Part shown: piece after piece, positions 56,693 to 64,000 of the stretch
Layout: the number at the start of each line of letters is the position of its first letter
Numbering within the stretch: position 1 is the first letter of the stretch
Assembly (NCBI GenBank): GCA_964523885.1
Contig: CAZFYX010000087.1
Coordinates: 171,042 to 235,041, forward strand
Length of the DNA stretch: 64,000 nt
DNA from: SHXO01 sp964523885
GTDB taxonomy: Bacteria; Pseudomonadota; Gammaproteobacteria; Burkholderiales; SHXO01
Direction: 5' to 3'
Notes under the pieces: model-generated
The model's input: the letters and a program-made list of their open reading frames with translations, nothing else
Told to the model about the DNA's origin: nothing
Database searches by the model: none
Program-made: the position numbers and the translations under genes

Positions 56693-57262
56693 CTATTTCT
56701 TCTTCAGGCGCTCGAGGAACTTGCGGCGGAACTTCGCCACCTTGGGCGCCACCACTGCCATGCAGTAGGGCTGGTAGGGGTTGTTGGCAAAGTACTCCTG
56801 GTGGTAGTCCTCGGCCACGTAGAAATCGGCCGCGGGCACCACCTGGGTGACGATCGGATCGTCGTAGACGCCCTCGCGCCGCAGGCCCTCGATCTTCTCC
56901 TGCGCGATGCGTTGCTGTTCGGGCGAGTGGAAGAACACCGCGGAGCGGTACTGCGTGCCCACGTCGTTGCCCTGGCGGTCGAGCTGGGTCGGATCGTGGA
57001 TCACGAAGAAGACGTCGAGCAGGTCGGCATACGACACCACCTTCGGATCGAAGGTGATGCGCACGACCTCGGCATGGCCGGTGTCGCCTTCGCACACCTG
57101 GCGGTAGGTCGGGTTCGGGTTGTCGCCACCCATGTAGCCGGATTCGACGCTGTCCACGCCCTTGAGGTCGTCGTATACCGCTTCCAGGCACCAGAAGCAG
57201 CCGCCGGCGAGCGTGGCCAGCTCGCGGCCTGGGGGCGCAGTATTCGGGATCAGCTGGGTCAT
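56693..57262 (-). CDS. msrA: Peptide methionine sulfoxide reductase MsrA
   Basis: A 189-residue repair enzyme that reduces methionine S-sulfoxide. The catalytic Cys is in LAGGCFWCLEAVYDDL; YMGGDNPNPTYRQVCEGDTGHAEVV holds the conserved substrate pocket, and VAEDYHQEYF follows. The second Cys in PYCMAV may act as recycling residue. No signal peptide, so cytoplasmic. The ATG at 57262 has AGGA six bases upstream and is preferred to the ATG at 57268. The C-terminus is short and basic (ERLKKK). Single gene, convergent with apt. Confidence 0.95.
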   Translation of the reverse strand: MTQLIPNTAPPGRELATLAGGCFWCLEAVYDDLKGVDSVESGYMGGDNPNPTYRQVCEGDTGHAEVVRITFDPKVVSYADLLDVFFVIHDPTQLDRQGNDVGTQYRSAVFFHSPEQQRIAQEKIEGLRREGVYDDPIVTQVVPAADFYVAEDYHQEYFANNPYQPYCMAVVAPKVAKFRRKFLERLKKK

Positions 57263-57316
57263 AATCATTCCTGGATACGAGTGACCAGTCTACTCCGCCG
57301 CCCTCTCCTCGACACC

Positions 57317-57814
57317 ATGCCACCCCTCGTCGTGTTCTCCTTCGCGTGGGCCAGTGCATGCTTCGACTGGTACCCGATCGACGACCCCGTGATGGGCGGC
57401 CGCTCCGCGAGCAGCGTGCAGTGCGTGGGTGGGCACCTGCGCTTCTCCGGCCACGTCTCGCTGGAGAACAACGGCGGCTTTGCGTCGATCCGCTCGCAGC
57501 CGGGCCGGCACGATCTGGGCGGCTACCGCGGCGTCGTCCTGCAGGTGCGGGGAGACGGCAAGCGCTACAAGGTCAACCTGCGCACCGACGGCGCCTTGGA
57601 TGGCGTGCAATATCAGGCGAGCTTCATCGCGCCGGTCACGTGGAGCGAGGTCGAGCTCCCATTCGAGAGCTTCGTGCCGCGCTTCCGCGGCCGCCCCGTC
57701 CCCGATGCGCCACCGCTCGACCCATCGCGCATCGCGACATTCGGCCTCCTGATCTCGGATCGGCAGGAAGGCGCGTTCACGCTGGACATCGCCTGGATGG
57801 GAGCGTATCGATGA
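57317..57814 (+). CDS. CIA30 family protein
   Basis: A 165-residue protein with a CIA30 (complex I intermediate-associated protein 30) beta-sandwich: WYPIDDPVMGGRSASSVQ at the start, then LRFSGHVSLENNGGFASIRS, RGVVLQVRGDGKRYKVNLRT, and the C-terminal PSRIATFGLLISDRQEGAFTLDI. In eukaryotes this domain belongs to a complex I assembly factor; in bacteria it is mostly stand-alone with unknown role and resembles a carbohydrate-binding module. The stop overlaps the start of dtd by four bases (ATGA). The ATG at 57317 has no strong ribosome binding site. Confidence 0.88.
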   Translation: MPPLVVFSFAWASACFDWYPIDDPVMGGRSASSVQCVGGHLRFSGHVSLENNGGFASIRSQPGRHDLGGYRGVVLQVRGDGKRYKVNLRTDGALDGVQYQASFIAPVTWSEVELPFESFVPRFRGRPVPDAPPLDPSRIATFGLLISDRQEGAFTLDIAWMGAYR

Positions 57815-58272
57815 TCGGCCTGCTGCAGCGCGTGAGCAGCGCGCGAGTCGAGGTGGACGGCGAGAGCATCGGCTCCATCGCGCGCGGGCTGATGGTCCTG
57901 GTCTGCGCGGAGCGCGGCGATGCCGAGCCGCACGCGGACAAGCTGCTCGAACGGCTGCTGAACTATCGCGTCTTCTCCGATGCGGACGGCAGGATGAACC
58001 TGAGCCTGCGCGAGGTGCAGGGAGGACTGCTGCTGGTGCCGCAGTTCACCCTGGCCGCGGATACGCGCAAGGGCAACCGGCCCAGCTTCACGCCGGCAGC
58101 GCCGCCGGACGAAGGCCGCCGGCTGTTCGACCACATGCTGGAGCGCGCGCGGAGCCTGCATGCCCCGGTGCAGGCCGGACGCTTCGGTGCCGACATGCAG
58201 GTCTCGCTGACGAACGACGGGCCGGTCACGATCTGGCTGCGCGTGGCACCCGAGGCACAGCCGCAGCCCTGA
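57811..58272 (+). CDS. dtd: D-aminoacyl-tRNA deacylase
   Basis: A 153-residue proofreading enzyme that frees D-amino acids from tRNA. It starts MIGLLQRVSSARVEVDGE; the catalytic loop is VPQFTLAADTRKGNRPSF, in place of the more common SQFTL, and the second conserved element is SLTNDGPVTIWL. It is translationally coupled to the CIA30 gene by an ATGA overlap at 57811, an odd pairing. The length is normal (E. coli 145) with a short Pro/Gln tail. Confidence 0.95.
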   Translation: MIGLLQRVSSARVEVDGESIGSIARGLMVLVCAERGDAEPHADKLLERLLNYRVFSDADGRMNLSLREVQGGLLLVPQFTLAADTRKGNRPSFTPAAPPDEGRRLFDHMLERARSLHAPVQAGRFGADMQVSLTNDGPVTIWLRVAPEAQPQP

Positions 58273-58377
58273 GCGCGAGCCCGCGCAGGGCGAACTCGGC
58301 GCGCAGCCGGTGGTCAGATCGACTGTCGCGTGCCGCTCGCTGCGCGCAGCGCCGTCCTGCTTCGGGAGCCGATCATC

Positions 58378-59553
58378 ATGGAGCCGTCCTGCCCCGGGCC
58401 AATGCCCACGCTTGCCCTGCGCACCGTCCTGACCGTGCTCTTAACCCTGTGCATGGCAACGGCCCCGGCGCTCGCACAGGACGCGCAGCGCTCGCCCACA
58501 CCCGATGCGGTACCGCTGCAGGCCAGGGTGGTCAGCGTGGCCAGGGGCCTGGAACATCCGTGGGGACTCGCGCTCCTTCCCGATGGCGGCATGCTGGTGA
58601 CCGAACGTCCCGGGCGCCTGCGGCGGGTAGGTGCGGACGGGAGACTCTCGGAGCCGCTCGCCGGCGTCCCGGCGGTGTACGCGCGCGGGCAGGGCGGATT
58701 GCTCGACGTGACGCTCTCGCCGGACTTTGCCCGCGACCGCCTGGTGTACCTGTCGTTCTCGGAACCGGGCGATGGCGGTGCCGGCACCGCGGTCGCGCGC
58801 GGGCGGCTGGGCGAGCGCGGTCTGGAGGGCACCCAGGTCATCTGGCGTCAGCAGCCCAAGGTCGACGGCCCCAACCACTGGGGCTCGCGGCTGGTCTTTG
58901 CGCCCGACGGGACGCTGTTCGTCACGCTGGGCGACCGCTTCTCGTATCGGCCCGAGGTGCAGAAGCTCTCCACCACCATCGGCAAGGTTGTGCGCATAAA
59001 CCCGGACGGCTCGATCCCGCGCGACAACCCGTTCGCAGGCCGGGATGGTGTGCTGCCCGAGATCTGGTCGTACGGCCATCGCAACGCGCAGGCTGCGGCG
59101 ATCGACCCGAAGACCGGGCAGCTGTGGACCGTCGAGCACGGTGCACGCGGCGGTGACGAGCTGAATCATCCGCAGCCCGGGCGCAACTATGGCTGGCCGG
59201 TGATCACGTACGGGATCGACTACAGCGGGGCGAAGATCGGTGAGGGCACGGCCAGGGCAGGGATGGAGCAACCGGTGTACTACTGGGATCCGGTGATCGC
59301 GCCGTCGGGTGCCGTCTTCTACACCGGCGCTGCATTTCCCGGCTGGCGCGGGAGCCTGCTGGTCGGGTCGATGCGCCCTGGCGGGCTGGTGCGCCTGGCG
59401 TTCGACGAGGCGGGACGGGTGACCAGCGAAGAACGCTATCGCGAGGGCCTGCTGCGCGCGCGGATCCGCGCCGTCGCGCAGGCGCCCGACGGCAGCGTCT
59501 ATCTGTTGACCGACAGCGACGAAGGCGAGGTGCTGCGCATCACGCCACGGTGA
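58378..59553 (+). CDS. PQQ-dependent aldose sugar dehydrogenase (YliI/Asd family)
   Basis: A 391-residue periplasmic beta-propeller enzyme. The signal peptide (about 8-33) ends ATAPALA. Family landmarks are GLEHPWGLALLPDG, GGLLDVTLSPDFA, FVTLGDRF, IWSYGHRNAQAAAIDP, WTVEHGARGGDELNHPQPGRNYGWP with the catalytic His and the PQQ/Ca contacts, and a final VYLLTDSDEGEVLRI. It oxidises aldose sugars with soluble PQQ. No PQQ synthesis genes are in the window. GGGAG stands nine bases before the ATG at 58378; a second ATG lies at 58402. It is probably a single transcript. Confidence 0.93.
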   Translation: MEPSCPGPMPTLALRTVLTVLLTLCMATAPALAQDAQRSPTPDAVPLQARVVSVARGLEHPWGLALLPDGGMLVTERPGRLRRVGADGRLSEPLAGVPAVYARGQGGLLDVTLSPDFARDRLVYLSFSEPGDGGAGTAVARGRLGERGLEGTQVIWRQQPKVDGPNHWGSRLVFAPDGTLFVTLGDRFSYRPEVQKLSTTIGKVVRINPDGSIPRDNPFAGRDGVLPEIWSYGHRNAQAAAIDPKTGQLWTVEHGARGGDELNHPQPGRNYGWPVITYGIDYSGAKIGEGTARAGMEQPVYYWDPVIAPSGAVFYTGAAFPGWRGSLLVGSMRPGGLVRLAFDEAGRVTSEERYREGLLRARIRAVAQAPDGSVYLLTDSDEGEVLRITPR

Positions 59554-59904
59554 CCGCGCTTGCACGAAGAGATTCCGGGGCGGCCGCGGAGGGTCGATTC
59601 CCTGAGCGTTTGCCTTGCGAGCTGTTTTCGCTCCGCAGCCGCCCTCATCCCGGATGAGTTCGCCTTTCTTGTTGTGGGTCCAATGGTCTTGCACGCCCCG
59701 CGCAGTGTCAAGCGCAACCCCCCGATTGGCGCGGGTCTCCGGGTGGTGAAGCGCTGCTGCAGGCGAAGGGAACCACGTCAGCATGATTCACGCCCACTCC
59801 GGTTCCTGATAGATTGACCATACGGCAATGCCCGCAGCCGCCTCCCGGACGCTCGGGAGAGGGCGGCGGCACGTGCGCATCCCCCAGGCCCATCCACGCT
59901 GGCC
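59554..59904. other. Intergenic region, no supported gene
   Basis: These 351 bases hold no gene I can support. On the minus strand there is a TTGACA box at about 59711-59706 followed by a coding-looking but short frame (ACKTIGPTTRKANSSG), without partner motifs. The right end, with ATAGATTGACCATACGG at about 59810-59826, may belong to the promoter of the DUF748 gene. No repeat or strong hairpin was noticed. Confidence 0.4.
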
Positions 59905-62900
59905 ATGCTCGATCGGATCACATCGTGGCGCCCCCGCCGCCGGCAGCCGGGGACGCCAGCCGCGGCGCCGCAGCGAGCCGCGGCGCGCCCGCGCAGCCGG
60001 CTTCTGCGCAATGCGCTCATCGCGGTGGCCGCATTCCTGGCGCTCTTCGCCATCGCCGGCTTCTTCATCGTGCCGCCGGTCGCCAAGCATTACCTGGTCA
60101 AGTCGTTGACCGAGCAGCTCGGCCGCAAGGTGGCGGTCGCGGACATCGACGTCAATCCGTTCGCGATGAGCGCCAGCGTCAAGGGCTTCAGCATCCAGGA
60201 GCCGGCCGGCGCCCCGGTCTTCGTCTCCTTCGAGGAGCTGTTCGTCAACCTCGAGTACCGCTCCATCCTGAGGCGCGCGCCGGTGGTCAGGGAGATCCGG
60301 CTCACCAATCCGTATGTGCACGTCGTCAGGAATGCCGATGGCACGACGTACAACTTCTCCGACCTGGTGGAGAAGTTCTCGAAGCCGGATGCCGCCAGGC
60401 CGAAGGACGACGATCCCGCGCGCTTCTCGCTGAACAACATCCAGCTGGTCAACGGCCGGGTCGAATTCGACGATCGCCCGAAGAGCGCGCACCACACCGT
60501 GCGCGAGATCAACGTCGCCATACCGTTCATCTCCAACCTGCCGGACACCGTGGAACAGTACGTCCAGCCCGCCTTCTCGGCGCGTGTGAACGACACCCCG
60601 GTCGCGATCAAGGGCCAGACCAAGCCCTTCAAGGACACGCTGGAGACTTCGGTCGACCTCGACATCCGGCATCTCGACCTCACCCGATACGTCGAGTACG
60701 TACCGATCAAGCTGAACTTCCGTCTCGCCTCCGGCTTCCTCGACGCCCGCATCACCGCCTCGTTCGTGCGCCAGATCAACCGGTCTCCGATGCTCCTGCT
60801 GCGCGGGAGCGCGGGTCTGGAGAAGCTCAGCCTGGTCCAGCTCGACGGCAAGCCACTGTTGAACCTCGCAGCGCTGACCGTGCCGGTGCCGGCGATCGAT
60901 GTATTGGCCCGCAAGTTCGAGCTCGGAGCGATCGCCGTCACGTCCCCGGAGGTGTTCGTACGCCGTGCGCCGGACGGAACGCTGAACTGGCTGGAGGCGC
61001 TGCCCCGCAACGAGGGGAAGCCGGATGCCCCGGCGGAGAAGACCAGTGCCGCGCCGATGTCGTTCGGCGTGACGGAGATCGCGATCCACGACGGCCAGGT
61101 GCACATCGAGGATGCCGTGCCGGCGAAGCGGTTCAGCACGGATCTCACCGGCATCCAGGCCGCGTTGCGCGGATTCAGCCTGCCGCAGAAGGCTCCCGCG
61201 CAAGCGGAGCTCGCGCTACGCACCAGTCACGGCGAGGCGGTGAACGTGGCCTCGACGATCGGCATCGAGCCGGTCGCCGCGGCGGGCACCCTCTCGGTCG
61301 AGAAGGTGCAGCTGAAGACCTACGAACCCTACTACGCCGACCTCCTGCTGTATCGGCTCGAGGATGGGGTCGTCGACCTGAAGACGGGCTTCGCGTATCG
61401 CCAGGCGGAGTCCGGACCGCAGACACGGCTCGAGGGCCTGGACGTGTCCCTGACTTCGGTGCGGATGCGCAAGCCCGGCGCGAAGGAGGACTTCCTCCGC
61501 GTGAAGTCCGCGCGGCTGAGCGAGGCGACCGTCGACGTCGGCAAGCTCTCCCTGGAGGCGGGCCAGCTCGCAACGCGCGATGGCTTCCTCAACCTCGTCC
61601 GCGAGGCCGACGGCGCGCTGAATGCGACCCGCATCCTCCCGGCGCCCAAGGAGGCCCGGGCGAAGGCCGGCGACAGCTCCCCCTGGCAACTCAGCCTGGG
61701 CCGCGTCGCGGTCGACAAGTGGAAGGTCGCCTTCACCGACGAGGCCGTGAAGGAGCCCGTGCGCATCGTGGCCGACGACCTGCGCGTGAGTGCGACCGGG
61801 CTGAGCAACCAGAAGAACCGCAAGGGCCAGGTGTCGCTGCAGACGCGCCTGAACGAGGCCGGCAGGCTGAAAGTCAGCGGGCCGCTCGCGCTCAACCCGG
61901 TGGGCGCAGAGCTTGCCGTGGAGCTCTCCGGGTTCGGGCTGGTGCCACTGCAGCCTTACTTCACGGACAAGGTGAACGTGCTGCTCACCAGCGCCGATCT
62001 CTCGGTGAAGGGCACGGCGCGCCTGGCCTCCGCCGCGGACGGCGCGCTGGCTGCCGGTTACCGCGGCGACTTCACCCTGAGCGACTTCGCCTCGATGGAC
62101 AAGGCGACGTCGGAGGATCTGCTCAAGTGGCGGTCGCTGCACTTCGGCGGGATCGATTTCACCCAGTCCCCGCTCGCGCTCTCCATCGAGGAAGTGGCGC
62201 TGGCCGACTTCTTCGCACGCATCATCATCTACCCCGACGGTCGGCTGAACCTGCAGGACATCGCGGTGCGGGACCAGCCGGCGGGCACGCAAGAAGGAAC
62301 GCAGGAGCCTGCGAGCACGAAGCCGCCTGCGGCAGTGGCCACCAATGGCCGTGGCGGCAGCGCGGCGGGTGCGCCAGCCCAGTCCCCGGCGACGGCGACG
62401 ACGGGCACGCCGCCACGCGGCGCGACGGCCGAGAGCGGCGGACCCATGCCGCCGGTACGCATCGCACGGGTCACGCTCCAGGGCGGTGACGTCAACTTCA
62501 CCGACCTCTTCATCAAGCCGAACTACTCGGCCGACCTGAGCGAGATCGGCGGCTCCGTGATCGGCCTGTCCTCGCAGCTCGACACGACGGCGGATGTCGA
62601 CCTGCGCGGCCGCTTCGCGAAGACCGCTCCGGTCGAGATCAAGGGCAGGATCAATCCGCTGGTGAAGAACCTGTTCCTCGACCTCAAGGCCAGCGTGCGC
62701 GACATCGAGCTGGGGCCGTTCACGCCCTACTCGGGCAAGTACGTCGGCTACGCGATCGAGAAGGGCAAGATGTCCTTCGCGGTGGACTACAAGATCGAGA
62801 ACCGCAAGCTCGCCGCGCAGAACAAGCTGGTGCTCAACCAGCTCACCTTCGGCGAGAAGATCGAAAGCCCGCAGGCCACCAAGCTCCCGGTCCTGCTCGC

Positions 62901-63651
62901 GATCTCGCTGCTGCAGGACCGCAACGGCGTCATCGACGTGAACCTGCCGATCAGCGGATCGCTCGACGATCCCCAGTTCAGCGTGGGCGGAATCATCTGG
63001 CAGGTGATCCTGAACCTGCTCGAGAAGGCAGTCACTGCGCCGTTCGCGCTGATCGGCAACCTTCTCGGCGGCGGCGGGTCCGGTGAGGAGTTGTCCTACC
63101 TCGAGTTCGACCCGGGGCGTGCGGTGCTCACCCAGGAATCCAGGGACAAGCTGACCAAGCTGCAGAGCGCACTCATCGAGCGGCCCGGACTCAAGCTCGA
63201 CGTCAGCGGCCGGTACGACCCCCAGACCGATCGCGACGGCCTGCGGCAGTACCGCTTCGAGCAGCAGATCAAGGCGCAGAAGCTCAAGGACCTGGTCAAG
63301 AAGGGCTCGCCGGTGAAGTCGGTGGACGAGGTCCAGATCGATCCGGCGGAGTACGAGAAGTACCTGGAGCGCGCCTACAAGGCCGCGAAGTTCCCCAAGC
63401 CGAAGAACATCATCGGCTTCACCAAGGACCTTCCCCGGGAGGAGATGGAGAAGCTGATGCTGACCAATACCCAGGTCACGGACGACGATCTGCTGCAACT
63501 CGCCAACCAGCGCGCGCAGATTGCCAAGGATTTCCTCACCCGCGACGACAAGGTACCACTCGAGCGCGTATTTCTGCTCGCGCCGAAGGAGGCGCCAGCC
63601 AAGGGCGACGCGAAGGGCAAGGCCAGGCAGGTGGAATTCGCGTTGAAGTAG
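59905..63651 (+). CDS. DUF748 (AsmA-like) giant envelope protein
   Basis: A 1248-residue inner-membrane-anchored periplasmic protein. An Arg-rich cytoplasmic start (1-34) is followed by one helix (ALIAVAAFLALFAIAGFFIV). VAKHYLVKSLTEQLGRKVAVADIDVNPFAMSASVKGF-type text (in part KVAVADIDVNPFAMS) opens the DUF748 repeats, which run to about 1050 with a low-complexity Ala/Thr/Gly stretch at about 795-850. The C-terminal 180 residues, after LSYLEFDPGRAVLTQES, resemble an OmpA-like fold fused to a basic tail. AsmA/DUF748 relatives form long hydrophobic grooves for lipid transfer between membranes; that role is inference from the family. Confidence 0.9.
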   Translation: MLDRITSWRPRRRQPGTPAAAPQRAAARPRSRLLRNALIAVAAFLALFAIAGFFIVPPVAKHYLVKSLTEQLGRKVAVADIDVNPFAMSASVKGFSIQEPAGAPVFVSFEELFVNLEYRSILRRAPVVREIRLTNPYVHVVRNADGTTYNFSDLVEKFSKPDAARPKDDDPARFSLNNIQLVNGRVEFDDRPKSAHHTVREINVAIPFISNLPDTVEQYVQPAFSARVNDTPVAIKGQTKPFKDTLETSVDLDIRHLDLTRYVEYVPIKLNFRLASGFLDARITASFVRQINRSPMLLLRGSAGLEKLSLVQLDGKPLLNLAALTVPVPAIDVLARKFELGAIAVTSPEVFVRRAPDGTLNWLEALPRNEGKPDAPAEKTSAAPMSFGVTEIAIHDGQVHIEDAVPAKRFSTDLTGIQAALRGFSLPQKAPAQAELALRTSHGEAVNVASTIGIEPVAAAGTLSVEKVQLKTYEPYYADLLLYRLEDGVVDLKTGFAYRQAESGPQTRLEGLDVSLTSVRMRKPGAKEDFLRVKSARLSEATVDVGKLSLEAGQLATRDGFLNLVREADGALNATRILPAPKEARAKAGDSSPWQLSLGRVAVDKWKVAFTDEAVKEPVRIVADDLRVSATGLSNQKNRKGQVSLQTRLNEAGRLKVSGPLALNPVGAELAVELSGFGLVPLQPYFTDKVNVLLTSADLSVKGTARLASAADGALAAGYRGDFTLSDFASMDKATSEDLLKWRSLHFGGIDFTQSPLALSIEEVALADFFARIIIYPDGRLNLQDIAVRDQPAGTQEGTQEPASTKPPAAVATNGRGGSAAGAPAQSPATATTGTPPRGATAESGGPMPPVRIARVTLQGGDVNFTDLFIKPNYSADLSEIGGSVIGLSSQLDTTADVDLRGRFAKTAPVEIKGRINPLVKNLFLDLKASVRDIELGPFTPYSGKYVGYAIEKGKMSFAVDYKIENRKLAAQNKLVLNQLTFGEKIESPQATKLPVLLAISLLQDRNGVIDVNLPISGSLDDPQFSVGGIIWQVILNLLEKAVTAPFALIGNLLGGGGSGEELSYLEFDPGRAVLTQESRDKLTKLQSALIERPGLKLDVSGRYDPQTDRDGLRQYRFEQQIKAQKLKDLVKKGSPVKSVDEVQIDPAEYEKYLERAYKAAKFPKPKNIIGFTKDLPREEMEKLMLTNTQVTDDDLLQLANQRAQIAKDFLTRDDKVPLERVFLLAPKEAPAKGDAKGKARQVEFALK

Positions 63652-63821
63652 GCACCGTGCTGGGGCGGGTCGCTGCGCGCCCCTGGAGAAGAAGCGCAGG
63701 GTCCTGTCACTTGGCAGCGCGGTTTGCGGCTCCGGCGGCGATGATCTACGTTGGCTCCCACGTAACCGGCGCCGATGAGTGGGCACGCGCACCCGGTCCT
63801 CGTTCGGATCCCCGCGAATGC

Positions 63822-63851
63822 AAAGGCCCCGATCTTTCGACCGGGGCCTTT
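63822..63851 (-). terminator. rRNA operon terminator
   Basis: AAAGGCCCCG at 63822-63831 and CGGGGCCTTT at 63842-63851 form a perfect 10-bp stem with a ten-base loop. It lies 12 bases beyond the 3' end of the 5S gene on the minus strand. The TTT of the stem end serves as the U-rich part. It may also stop transcripts from the DUF748 gene on the other strand. Confidence 0.88.
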
Positions 63852-63863
63852 GGCGTGGGGGAC

Positions 63864-63978
63864 TCTGACGATGACCTACTTTCGCGCGGTATACCCCGCA
63901 CTATCATCGGCGCGGCGTCGTTTCACGGTCCTGTTCGGAATGGGAAGGCGTGGGGCCAACGCGCTATGGTCGTCAGAG
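63864..63978 (-). rRNA. rrf: 5S ribosomal RNA
   Basis: Read on the minus strand the gene starts CUCUGACGACCAUAGCG and ends GGUCAUCGUCAGAG, the two ends pairing as helix I. Inside are CCGAACAGGACCGUGAAACG and CGCCGAUGAUAGUG, conserved in betaproteobacterial 5S RNA. Length is about 115 bases. The bases 63979-64000 are 23S-5S spacer, so a 23S gene should lie just outside the right edge and the operon runs right to left. Confidence 0.97.
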
Positions 63979-64000
63979 AAGCTCGTGGGAGGTCGGCTTG

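Noticed and set aside
61216..63792. 858-codon minus-strand open frame opposite the DUF748 gene
   Set aside because: Antisense to a recognisable DUF748 protein; composition (Leu, Val, Arg, His, Asp repeats) is that of a shadow frame.
1..64000. Prophage, integrative element or CRISPR array
   Set aside because: No integrase, transposase, phage structural gene, tRNA-linked direct repeat or regular spacer array was found.

Overview
High-GC chromosomal DNA of a betaproteobacterium, most likely order Burkholderiales. The strongest clue is the 5S rRNA at the right edge, which looks like those of Burkholderiales. YaeQ, PdxH, MnmC, a lysine-rich SWIB protein and a complete Liv-type transporter fit this. 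No tRNA, phage gene, transposase or CRISPR array was seen. Almost the whole window is coding.

The centrepiece is at 1.5-18.6 kb: two guanidine-I (ykkC) riboswitches facing each other about 17 kb apart. The right one (18526-18626, minus) heads permease, ATPase, two DUF1989 proteins (carboxyguanidine deiminase subunits) and a urea/guanidine carboxylase; this is the known guanidine carboxylase route to allophanate. The left one (1495-1619, plus) heads a lone ABC substrate-binding protein that probably serves the permease/ATPase of the right unit. It continues through a tightly packed run: two tandem histidine-box diiron oxygenases (desaturase superfamily), an SDR, a DMT-family transporter, a creatininase with all metal ligands, a biuret-hydrolase-type cysteine hydrolase and a lactonase-type metallo-beta-lactamase-fold enzyme. 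I read this as an undescribed guanidine-responsive pathway for a substituted guanidine. The allophanate hydrolase needed to finish either route is not in the window. Between the units lie an unrecognised protein, a diheme cytochrome c with a possible FNR-type promoter, a SnoaL-like and a GFA-type protein.

18.9-36.5 kb is mixed housekeeping: DUF1328, small lipoproteins, two paralogous periplasmic coiled-coil proteins, cyclophilin, PdxH, a BamE-like lipoprotein, a divergent aldehyde dehydrogenase/cytochrome P450 pair, a pentapeptide-repeat protein with a TIR-like C-terminus, DUF2726, DUF72 and DUF1015 proteins, a GGDEF diguanylate cyclase and an RraA-type aldolase. A 263-bp MITE-like element with 32-bp terminal inverted repeats follows at 36491-36753.

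36.8-42.4 kb holds a GMC oxidoreductase, a GNAT protein, a methyltransferase, MnmC and the SWIB protein. 42.6-51.9 kb is one minus-strand catabolic unit: NDP-forming acyl-CoA synthetase, DUF35 protein, thiolase, cyclase-family hydrolase and a five-gene LivFGMHK transporter. It diverges, across a possible operator dyad, from an AtuA-type plus-strand unit (DUF1446, AtuA-like small protein, amidase, DMT transporter, apt). No regulator gene is nearby.

The right end carries msrA, a CIA30 protein overlapping dtd, a PQQ-dependent aldose dehydrogenase, a 1248-residue DUF748 protein and the 3' end of an rRNA operon (terminator and 5S, minus strand). Its 23S gene lies beyond the edge.
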